Assembly (NCBI GenBank): GCA_003542615.1
Contig: DPKG01000004.1
Span: 5,629-14,087 of the forward strand
Reading direction: 5' to 3'
Source of the DNA: Candidatus Shapirobacteria bacterium
GTDB taxonomy: Bacteria; Patescibacteriota; Microgenomatia; UBA12405
Length of the DNA: 8,459 nucleotides
A model generated the notes under the pieces. That model was not told where the DNA came from. It made no database searches and saw only the letters and a program-made list of their open reading frames with translations. Shown here one piece after another: positions 1 to 5,390 of the stretch. Within the stretch, counting starts at the first letter, position 1. Every line of letters starts with the position of its first letter. A program made the translations under genes and the position numbers.

Positions 1-635
1 TTACTGCTGTCATCAGACAATACTTTATATGACTTGTTTATTTCTTCTAATTTTTGTTTGGCTTCCGGATCTGTTTCGGCTACATCTTCCAACTCAGATT
101 TCTGTTTTTCAAAAGCAGCTGCAATCTCACCTTTACTGGCATCTTTATCTACCCCCAATTCTTTATAATGATCAACTTCCGTCACATTAGAAACTGTGTC
201 ACTTAAGGCCTTTTCATCTTTTTGAGCATATAGTCTTGACCTGCCAAACGGCTCTAAATTTTGAAGTACCAAATCGCTCAATGTCACTACAAATCCCTTC
301 TTTTTTTCTTCCTCCGGATAAGAATTAACAATTTCCTTAAACATAGCCTTTAACTCCGATTTTTCCTTACCCTTTATACTTTGAGTTTGTCCGGTAATCT
401 TTTCTGTTCCCAAAACAAATATTTTTATCAGATCCTGATCTGATAATTTATTCCAATATTCAGACATAATCGTACTGTATACCTCATCCAAAAACGCCAC
501 ATACTTATCCTGACTCACTCCCGCTACTTCCGGTTTTACCTTATCATTTTTTGCTATCACCCAAGTCCCTATCCCCACTCCCAACCCAAAAATCAACACC
601 GCACCCAAAATAAAACCTAAAATTTTTCTGGACAT
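1..635 (-). CDS. Membrane-anchored protein with HPD-less J-domain-like region (partial, C-terminus beyond left edge)
   Basis: An open frame of 211 codons runs off the left edge without a stop. Residues 5-28 form one hydrophobic segment (ILGFILGAVLIFGLGVGIG), probably an uncleaved N-terminal anchor with the rest outside the cell. Residues 47-82 (FLDEVYSTIMSEYWNKLSDQ and following) resemble the helical N-terminal segment of S41 C-terminal processing peptidases; this is a weak resemblance. Residues 154-211 line up with a DnaJ J-domain: DHYKELGVDKDAS at the start and KLEEINKSYKVLSDD at the end. The HPD tripeptide needed to stimulate Hsp70 is absent; ELEDVAE stands in its place. A chaperone role is therefore unlikely and the fold may serve binding. 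A PDZ or peptidase domain could lie beyond the edge. The ATG at 635 lies 13 bases after the stop of the upstream small gene, with a weak AGGGTAAGG ahead of it. It is third in the operon. Confidence 0.75.
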   Translation of the reverse strand, partial: MSRKILGFILGAVLIFGLGVGIGTWVIAKNDKVKPEVAGVSQDKYVAFLDEVYSTIMSEYWNKLSDQDLIKIFVLGTEKITGQTQSIKGKEKSELKAMFKEIVNSYPEEEKKKGFVVTLSDLVLQNLEPFGRSRLYAQKDEKALSDTVSNVTEVDHYKELGVDKDASKGEIAAAFEKQKSELEDVAETDPEAKQKLEEINKSYKVLSDDSS

Positions 636-648
636 ACATTACCTTACC

Positions 649-789
649 CTAATAAGACTTCCACTTCCAGCCATCAAGTTGAATGTAAACTACATATTTT
701 TCGTACCTCATCATCAACTCATCCGACAAAAATCCATCCCATGTCGGTCGGACATACTTATTCTGCTTTTGATTAATTTTCGATTTCAT
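649..789 (-). CDS. Small protein, 46 aa, unrecognised
   Basis: This short frame encodes a protein rich in aromatic residues and lysine: it begins MKSKINQKQNKYVRPTWDGF and ends QLDGWKWKSY before TAG. Support for translation is strong. A GGAGGA Shine-Dalgarno lies 8 bases before the ATG, the best ribosome site seen in the window. The start overlaps the last 17 bases of the upstream kinase gene, and the stop is 13 bases before the next start. It therefore sits as the middle gene of a tight three-gene operon. There is no signal peptide, membrane segment or cysteine. I do not recognise the family. The three Trp and five Tyr in 46 residues suggest a compact folded domain rather than a leader peptide. 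It could be a conserved lineage-specific protein. Confidence 0.72.
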   Translation of the reverse strand: MKSKINQKQNKYVRPTWDGFLSDELMMRYEKYVVYIQLDGWKWKSY

Positions 790-1351
790 AAATTATTTCC
801 TCCAGTTGTTTTTCTAAAAATTTAATATCCTTAGTATTGACTATTGTATAGTCCGCCATGGCTATCGTTCCACCCTTATTTAGATTCTCAATTTCGGCAA
901 AATCCCTTGATTCGGCTTCTGTTTTGCTTAAAGATCTATTTCTCAAAGCAATGTCATTTTTGTCCATTTTTCGACCTGAAATTCTTTCATATCTCAACTT
1001 AGGTGGAGCATAAACCGCAATCACCACAAATTTATTTCCAAAATTCTCTTTCAAGATCTTATATTCCTCAAAACTATATAATCCGTCTCCCACCACATTT
1101 CCCTTTCTCAACAATTTTTTTAATTTTTCCAAGTTTAAAATTACAAAGGCTGCCATCCCATATAGTTTTCGAAATTCTTCTCTGACCCTTTTTTCGGTAA
1201 CTTCATTTAATTCCAATCCTTCTTTTTTAATTTTATCCAAAGTAATCTGTCCAAAACGTAAAAATTCAAAATTCTTTTTATTTACTAAATAATCCGATAC
1301 TACACTTTTCCCCGATCCACACAATCCAGTTATACAAACCAATTTATTCAT
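773..1351 (-). CDS. P-loop nucleotide kinase, dephospho-CoA kinase / UPF0200-like
   Basis: A 192-residue protein of the kinase class of P-loop NTPases. The Walker A motif GLCGSGKS is at residues 9-16. VVGDGLYS at 86-93 matches the Walker B-like strand. A lid-like region with YAPPKLRYERISGRK carries the expected arginines, and DYTIVN near 167-172 matches the late strand seen in CoaE and archaeal UPF0200 proteins. It probably phosphorylates a small nucleotide or cofactor using ATP; the substrate cannot be read from sequence, and dephospho-CoA, a nucleoside monophosphate or another small molecule are possible. I chose the ATG at 1351 rather than the upstream GTG at 1369, because the P-loop then sits at the usual distance from the N-terminus and an extended -10 lies exactly 6 bases upstream. 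It is first in the operon with the 46-residue protein and the J-like membrane protein. Confidence 0.8.
   Translation of the reverse strand: MNKLVCITGLCGSGKSVVSDYLVNKKNFEFLRFGQITLDKIKKEGLELNEVTEKRVREEFRKLYGMAAFVILNLEKLKKLLRKGNVVGDGLYSFEEYKILKENFGNKFVVIAVYAPPKLRYERISGRKMDKNDIALRNRSLSKTEAESRDFAEIENLNKGGTIAMADYTIVNTKDIKFLEKQLEEIIYEIEN
790..803 (-). promoter_or_regulatory. Strong ribosome binding site of the 46-residue gene
   Basis: On the minus strand GGAGGA (803-798) is followed by AATAATTT and the ATG at 789: an 8-base spacer, near the optimum. It lies within the last codons of the kinase gene. It is the main reason for accepting the small gene, because most other starts in the window have no such site. 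Confidence 0.8.
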
Positions 1352-1366
1352 TTTTCTAATATAGCA
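1352..1366 (-). promoter_or_regulatory. Extended -10 promoter, predicted leaderless mRNA of the kinase operon
   Basis: On the minus strand TGC-TATATT (1366-1358) is an extended -10 element. It is followed by six bases (AGAAAA) and then the ATG at 1351. Transcription normally starts about 7 bases after the -10, so the transcript should begin at or next to the start codon. No Shine-Dalgarno is present. The same arrangement and spacing recurs at 3656-3670. No clear -35 was seen, which is usual for extended -10 promoters. Confidence 0.55.
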
Positions 1367-1388
1367 CACAGAAGACCATTACTTTTCA

Positions 1389-1397
1389 TGTTATAAT
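1389..1397 (+). promoter_or_regulatory. Extended -10 element overlapping the start of the CarD-like gene
   Basis: TG-T-TATAAT is a perfect extended -10, but its last two bases are the first two of the assigned ATG at 1396. Transcription from it would begin near 1404, inside the gene, where no in-frame ATG, GTG or TTG follows closely. Either another upstream start point is used or the motif is coincidental. It lies back to back with the kinase promoter in a 44-base divergent gap. Confidence 0.35.
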
Positions 1398-2022
1398 GAA
1401 CCCATATTCACCTACCAACCATTGGTACGTAATCAAATTAAGTGATTTATTAAGGAATAAAGCTATAAACGATTTAAAACTAAATACCGGTAATTATTTG
1501 ATTGACTCACGTCAAATTTATATTATTACCGCCATCAAAAGCCAACGGGATACTAAAGGCAACAAGACCGAATACGTCCACTATAAACCTATTGTTGAAA
1601 GTCAAAACCAAGACCAAAATTCTCTCGTCTGCTATATCCCCATCGACAATCTCCCCAAAGCCGGACTTCGCCTGACTATTACAAAAGACACTCTCAAAAA
1701 ATTCTACAAAGACATCTCCCAACCTCTTCCTCCCAAAGTTCCGTCAAATGTCTACGATACCAAAAGTAATATGGAAATCTTTTGGCAAAACGATATCGAA
1801 AAAATAACCACTCTTTTAAGAAATCTTTGGAAAGAATCAAAATATCCCAGCTCAGAAAAACAAAATCCTTCAAATCTCAAATCCTTCCAGGACACCCTTG
1901 ATACCGTTTTGGAACATCTGATTAATGAAATTTCCTTTATTACTCAAAAACCTACCAAAGAAATCCGTAAAAAAATCATCAACAACCTCAACCAGGGACT
2001 CAAAAAAACCGTCAAAGATTAA
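1396..2022 (+). CDS. CarD/CdnL-family RNA polymerase-binding transcription regulator
   Basis: A 208-residue protein matching the two-part CarD layout. Residues 32-108 resemble the Tudor-like RNA-polymerase-interacting domain: a strand-rich stretch, then YIPIDNLPKAGLRLTITKDT, matching the VPxxN...G(L/V)R...L core of CarD. Residues 122-200 resemble the helical C-terminal domain, with LRNLWKES matching the VRDLWRRD helix of actinobacterial CarD. CarD proteins bind the RNA polymerase beta subunit and stabilise the open promoter complex. The conserved tryptophan that wedges at the upstream edge of the bubble is not at its aligned place; a Trp occurs about four residues later (W130, in NMEIFWQND). 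About 28 residues precede the usual start of the family. There is no Shine-Dalgarno, and the start is uncertain because a TATAAT overlaps the ATG. It is divergent from the kinase operon; its stop overlaps the stop of the convergent gene by three bases. Confidence 0.72.
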   Translation: MNPYSPTNHWYVIKLSDLLRNKAINDLKLNTGNYLIDSRQIYIITAIKSQRDTKGNKTEYVHYKPIVESQNQDQNSLVCYIPIDNLPKAGLRLTITKDTLKKFYKDISQPLPPKVPSNVYDTKSNMEIFWQNDIEKITTLLRNLWKESKYPSSEKQNPSNLKSFQDTLDTVLEHLINEISFITQKPTKEIRKKIINNLNQGLKKTVKD

Positions 2023-2366
2023 TGTTTTCTACCGACCATTAGCCTGCCAACATAAATACTTGCCATTTGATTCAGCCTTTCAACATCATCTCCACCTCTT
2101 GCACACCGATCCAACCATCTATAGGTTCTCTCTTCTGCCCCATCTCCCGTCGTCTCAGTCAAGCATTCCGCCAATGTCATTTGTTCCGCAGCAATTATTG
2201 CCGATTTTAAAATAACAGGTAAATCCTTTAAATCCGTATCTTCATTCATCAATCCACGGCATACGATCAAACGACTTAAATCAACCCTAAGTCTGGCCAT
2301 TCTTCTCTGATGCGGACCACAAACTATTCCCCAATAACTTATCTTTCCTATCCTTTCATCATTCAT
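2019..2366 (-). CDS. Hypothetical Arg-rich protein, third gene of coupled operon
   Basis: 115 residues, not recognised. It begins MNDERIGKISYWGIVCGPHQ, looks mainly helical, has four cysteines (about 16, 36, 68, 88) and is rich in Arg, Asp and Glu. Its neighbours are lysine-rich and more AT-rich. There is no signal peptide or membrane segment. The cysteines are widely spaced, so a zinc ribbon is not obvious. Reality is supported by ATGA coupling: its ATG overlaps the TGA of the HD-domain gene, so it is probably translated by the same ribosomes. Its stop overlaps the stop of the convergent CarD-like gene. The composition resembles that of the HNH-type gene at 6855-7205 and may reflect later acquisition; that is inference only. 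Confidence 0.65.
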   Translation of the reverse strand: MNDERIGKISYWGIVCGPHQRRMARLRVDLSRLIVCRGLMNEDTDLKDLPVILKSAIIAAEQMTLAECLTETTGDGAEERTYRWLDRCARGGDDVERLNQMASIYVGRLMVGRKH

Positions 2367-2926
2367 TTATTTAATTCGGGAAAATTTAAGTATCTTTCCA
2401 TATGATTTCTAATCCATGATAAATACTTTCTGGCTATATAGATCTGTATTATTCCCTTCCCTCGACCAAAACTAACTTCCCTCTCAGATGAAGCATAATC
2501 AAGACTGTCCGCATCTTGTAAAATTTTTGAATATATATCTTTTTCCTTATTCAAAACTAAAAATGGAATAGAATTTGGATGATTAATTATTGCTTCTGCA
2601 ATTATTTGATCTTCTTCCCAGGGCAAGTCAAAATCAGCAAGTACTTTTCCTAAATATTTTTTGTTTAAATTTTTTTCAAAAAAATGACTAACAAAACGAC
2701 TAAAATAATTCCGACTATCTCTTTTCATCACCACCACATCATGCAGATAACAAGCCGCCTGAAGCAAATTCCTGTCCACACTCTCTCCAATTTTCAACGT
2801 ATCTAAAATCCACATAGCATTTCTGGTCACCCTTTCAGCATGGCCAAAATCATGTCGTTTATCATCTGACAAATCCGATACTTTTTTTACATAAACTTTG
2901 ATTTTCTCCAAGGTTTTACTATCCAT
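2363..2926 (-). CDS. HD-domain metal-dependent hydrolase
   Basis: A 187-residue protein with the full HD-superfamily ligand set: H29 in HDFGHAERV (H25 is also near), the HD doublet H62-D63 in AACYLHDVV, H116 in INHP, and an aspartate in DADSLD at 138-143. The motif order and spacing match single-domain HD phosphohydrolases of the YedJ/uncharacterised type, which remove phosphate groups from nucleotides or other small molecules. The substrate is unknown. Length is normal for a stand-alone HD protein and no signal or membrane segment is present. The gene starts directly at the base after the TAA of the alpha/beta hydrolase and ends with an ATGA overlap into the next gene, so all three are likely translationally coupled on one mRNA. 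Confidence 0.85.
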   Translation of the reverse strand: MDSKTLEKIKVYVKKVSDLSDDKRHDFGHAERVTRNAMWILDTLKIGESVDRNLLQAACYLHDVVVMKRDSRNYFSRFVSHFFEKNLNKKYLGKVLADFDLPWEEDQIIAEAIINHPNSIPFLVLNKEKDIYSKILQDADSLDYASSEREVSFGRGKGIIQIYIARKYLSWIRNHMERYLNFPELNK

Positions 2927-3655
2927 TTAATTTAAAAAATTATCAACATATGCATAATCCACCTCACCAAACACATCATAATGAAACCCTTCAGAAACCA
3001 TCAATTTACTATTTTTCATCACCGAATTCATCTCTTTTGATAATTGAACTGGCATTATTTTATCGTGTTTACCGGCAATAATTAAAGTTTTATTTGGCAT
3101 TTGCCACAAAATCTTTAAATTATTTGTTCCCCTTACCATTTTTAAAATTTCTTTAATTTCATTTATGGGTACTTCAAAAACTTTCTCGTAATTTTCATCT
3201 GCCCGGCTCTGCATTTCTCTGTCCGTTAAATCCTTATTTTTATTTACCAATTTATAAAAAAATCCATACAACCACTTGGGTGTCAATTTTAACAATCTAA
3301 CCAATATCAACCTTTCATCTCCCGCCTCCAGTTTTACTAACCAATTATAAAGAGATATTTTCGTTTTAAAATACGCAGCCGTCCCGATTAGCATTAATTT
3401 TGACTCCGGAAATAGCTTTGCCAAATGAGGCGCCAACAATCCCCCCATTGATATACCAACTATCACATCCGGCTTTTTTCCTTTTAATAAACTCAAAACT
3501 TTTTTTAATACCTCATCCCTACCCAAAATATATTCTTTAGACAACAAATAAGGCATTATTATACGATATTTATTTTTCAAAAAATATTTGAATACCGAAG
3601 AATTCGACCTTGACAACTCATCCGGAAACCCATGAAAAATAACTACCGTTTTCAT
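2927..3655 (-). CDS. Alpha/beta-hydrolase fold protein
   Basis: 242 residues with a complete alpha/beta-hydrolase signature: the oxyanion-hole strand VVIFHGFP at 4-11, the nucleophile elbow GISMGG at 67-72 (S69), the acid D198 in AGKHDKIMP, and the catalytic H225 in EGFHYDVF. The region between about 95 and 180 is a helical cap with aromatic residues. It probably cleaves an ester or amide of a hydrophobic small molecule; the exact substrate cannot be told. No signal peptide, so it is cytoplasmic. It leads the operon with the HD hydrolase and the Arg-rich protein. An extended -10 six bases upstream of the ATG and the lack of a Shine-Dalgarno suggest a leaderless transcript. Confidence 0.88.
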   Translation of the reverse strand: MKTVVIFHGFPDELSRSNSSVFKYFLKNKYRIIMPYLLSKEYILGRDEVLKKVLSLLKGKKPDVIVGISMGGLLAPHLAKLFPESKLMLIGTAAYFKTKISLYNWLVKLEAGDERLILVRLLKLTPKWLYGFFYKLVNKNKDLTDREMQSRADENYEKVFEVPINEIKEILKMVRGTNNLKILWQMPNKTLIIAGKHDKIMPVQLSKEMNSVMKNSKLMVSEGFHYDVFGEVDYAYVDNFLN

Positions 3656-3670
3656 ACTTCAAATATAACA
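3656..3670 (-). promoter_or_regulatory. Extended -10 promoter, predicted leaderless mRNA of the hydrolase operon
   Basis: On the minus strand TGT-TATATT (3670-3662) is followed by TGAAGT and then the ATG at 3655. The six-base gap is identical to that of the kinase operon promoter (1352-1366). Transcription should start at or beside the A of ATG. It lies 29 bases after the end of the tRNA-Trp gene on the same strand. Confidence 0.55.
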
Positions 3671-3677
3671 GGTTTAT

Positions 3678-3701
3678 CTGCCAAAGCTTTAGCGTAGGCA
3701 G
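3678..3701. repeat. Imperfect palindrome at the 3' end of tRNA-Trp
   Basis: The ends CTGCC and GGCAG pair, and inside them GCT pairs with AGC around a two-base TT turn, giving a 24-base imperfect palindrome with two small mismatches. It overlaps the last bases of the tRNA-Trp gene and lies before the next promoter. It could aid tRNA 3' processing, act as a weak terminator (there is no good T run), or be a dispersed repeat copy. Confidence 0.4.
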
Positions 3702-3770
3702 GCCCATGAGGATTCGAACCTCAAATAAAGGTTTTGGAGACCTTGGTGATAGCCATTTCACTATGGGCCT
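3699..3770 (-). tRNA. tRNA-Trp (anticodon CCA)
   Basis: The minus strand folds into a full cloverleaf. The acceptor stem is AGGCCCA/TGGGCCT, the D arm GTGA...TCAC, the anticodon arm AAGGT-CTCCAAA-ACCTT with CCA at 34-36, and the T arm TGAGG-TTCGAAT-CCTCA. The variable loop is only 4 bases. The discriminator is G, as expected for bacterial tRNA-Trp. The following bases are CCT, so the 3' CCA is not encoded and must be added by the nucleotidyltransferase. Confidence 0.95.
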
Positions 3771-3823
3771 AAATTTTTAAGGAAGCTTTGCAATTTTAAA
3801 TCATTTTAACCTTTTCCGCTACC

Positions 3824-3852
3824 TTGACATTTTTTACATATAGTTTTAAATT
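3824..3852 (+). promoter_or_regulatory. Sigma-70 type promoter of the PRPP-synthetase-like gene
   Basis: A consensus -35 TTGACA (3824-3829) is followed by a 17-base spacer and TAAATT (3847-3852), a 4/6 match to the -10. Transcription would start near 3859, giving a leader of about 25 bases without a Shine-Dalgarno. A second possible -10, TATATT at 3867-3872, would give an almost leaderless mRNA. Confidence 0.5.
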
Positions 3853-3883
3853 TAACTGAATCTACCTATATTTTCGTCAAATA

Positions 3884-5305
3884 ATGTCTACATATCAAGA
3901 TATCTATCGCCCCCCAATCACTATCAAAAATGATCTTTTGGAAACTTATGTCAAACTTTACCAGGGAATTCGTGACCGGTCCGACCCCGTCAGCTGGCGG
4001 ACTTTCATAGTCGACACCAAAATTCTTTTGGGTAGTCGCGACCCACAACACCATTCACTTTCTCCCTCAAAATTCTCCAACGCCAAAAAATTAGTCAAAT
4101 CACTAACCAAAGACACCTACCTCCAACCCCTAACTGACGAAATCTATTACGCCCTGGGTTTTAGAAATAAACTCGGAAAAAATGATAAAAAAATTGATGT
4201 TCTGATTTTCAATGGCCGTCACCAAAGCCAACCTCTCCTCTGGACTCTAGCTGATAATCTTAAAAACCAAGGAAAAATCGTGGCTGTTGTTAATCCCGTC
4301 GGTCACTACAATGACAATCAATGTCGTATTATTTCCCCTTTCAAACTTTCTTCCTCAGTTGAAAAAATGGTAATTTTGGCTTCCACCCAAGAAATTTATG
4401 GCGGTAATATCGCCGTTCTTGCCAATGTCATCCGCACCCTGGCCAATCCGGAATTTTCCCGATCCATCAAGGAAGTTGACATCGTTATTCCCATGTTTGG
4501 CGGTTCCCGTGGCCATCGGCTTGGTCAATCCGAAGAACTTGGTTACGAAGTTCTTGAAGCTATTTTTAATGCCAAAATTCTAACCTTAGTCACCAAAGAT
4601 GTCCTGGCTGAACTTGCCCAAACTACCAAAAACCCTCTTCCTCAAATCCGTTTTCTCTCTATCGACATTCACAGCCATCTCTACCCTTCCCAAATATTTA
4701 CTTCAGCCGATTTCCAATTCATTTCCATATCTCCCGCTATTGAAATAGCCAACACTCTCTATCAACATCTCCAAGAAAACCATCTTCTCGATACCCCCAT
4801 CCGCCTAATAGCTTGCGATAAAGGAGCCATTACCCGTGTCGAACTTCTAGCCATCGCTCTTTTGAAACATCCTCAAAACATCCTCCAAAATCTCGACATT
4901 ATTTATATAGACAAAATTCGACAAAAAGCAGGAATAGTTGACTCCGCCAAAGTCAAAACAATCATCCGCTGGAGCTTAAAATCTGACCAAATCGTCAAAG
5001 AAAAATTACCCCTCAAAAAAGTGGACTATCATCCTTACGTTTTATGTTATACCGACGACATGATCGACACCGGCGGTACCGCCAAAAAAGACATTGAACT
5101 GTTATCGCTCAAATTTCCCAACACCTTACTCAAAGTATTCGCTTCCACCCACCCAATTTTTTCCCAAGGATACGGTGCCCTGGATACCATAGAAGCCGAT
5201 CTTTATCTGATTGGCAATACCCTATCTCCACCAAATTTACTTGAAAATAAAAAAATCAAAATAGTTGATCTTGGTCCGGCCATTGCCCGGGAAATTTATT
5301 GGTAA
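3884..5305 (+). CDS. Divergent ribose-phosphate pyrophosphokinase-like (PRPP synthetase family) protein
   Basis: 473 residues, compared with about 315 for normal PRPP synthetases. Residues about 104-300 resemble the N-terminal half: VDIVIPMFGGSRGHR at 198-212 stands at the ATP-binding FGYARQDR loop, and IDIHSHLYPSQIF (260-272) matches the DLH...QI(Q)xFF segment with the catalytic histidine. Residues 307-473 match the C-terminal half: IACDKGAITR (309-318), DKIRQKAG (343-350) in place of the KRR catalytic loop, and an intact ribose-5-phosphate/PRPP loop DDMIDTGGTA (391-400) followed by STHPIFSQGY. The first 100 residues are an extra region of unknown role. PRPP synthesis from ribose 5-phosphate and ATP is plausible, but the changed ATP loop and catalytic loop leave open a related function or a regulatory homologue. 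It has its own promoter, and tRNA-Ala lies 8 bases beyond its stop on the other strand. Confidence 0.82.
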   Translation: MSTYQDIYRPPITIKNDLLETYVKLYQGIRDRSDPVSWRTFIVDTKILLGSRDPQHHSLSPSKFSNAKKLVKSLTKDTYLQPLTDEIYYALGFRNKLGKNDKKIDVLIFNGRHQSQPLLWTLADNLKNQGKIVAVVNPVGHYNDNQCRIISPFKLSSSVEKMVILASTQEIYGGNIAVLANVIRTLANPEFSRSIKEVDIVIPMFGGSRGHRLGQSEELGYEVLEAIFNAKILTLVTKDVLAELAQTTKNPLPQIRFLSIDIHSHLYPSQIFTSADFQFISISPAIEIANTLYQHLQENHLLDTPIRLIACDKGAITRVELLAIALLKHPQNILQNLDIIYIDKIRQKAGIVDSAKVKTIIRWSLKSDQIVKEKLPLKKVDYHPYVLCYTDDMIDTGGTAKKDIELLSLKFPNTLLKVFASTHPIFSQGYGALDTIEADLYLIGNTLSPPNLLENKKIKIVDLGPAIAREIYW

Positions 5306-5313
5306 ATTATTTG

Positions 5314-5386
5314 TGGACCTGAGGGGACTCGAACCCCTGACCTTCCCCATGCCATGGGGACGCGCTACCAACTACGCTACAGGCCC
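5314..5386 (-). tRNA. tRNA-Ala (anticodon GGC)
   Basis: The minus strand gives a 73-base cloverleaf. The acceptor GGGCCTG/CAGGTCC contains the G3-U70 wobble pair that marks alanine tRNAs, with discriminator A. The D arm is GCGT...GCGC, the anticodon arm TCCCC-ATGGCAT-GGGGA with GGC at 34-36, and the T arm AGGGG-TTCGAGT-CCCCT. The bases after the discriminator are CAA, so CCA is not encoded. It is convergent with the PRPP-synthetase-like gene, whose read-through would be antisense to it. Confidence 0.96.
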
Positions 5387-5390
5387 ATTA

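Noticed and set aside
1003..1185. Plus-strand frame of 60 codons inside the kinase gene
   Set aside because: Shadow of the P-loop kinase; low-complexity composition and no start signals.
1507..1722. Minus-strand frame inside the CarD-like gene
   Set aside because: Antisense shadow of a gene with recognisable CarD features.
1925..2215. Plus-strand frame spanning the end of the CarD-like gene and the hypothetical gene
   Set aside because: No family features or ribosome site, and it overlaps two better supported genes.
2363..2926. UGA recoding to glycine as in Gracilibacteria/SR1
   Set aside because: The HD gene ends at TGA exactly where coupling to the next start expects a stop, and no conserved glycine is encoded by TGA.
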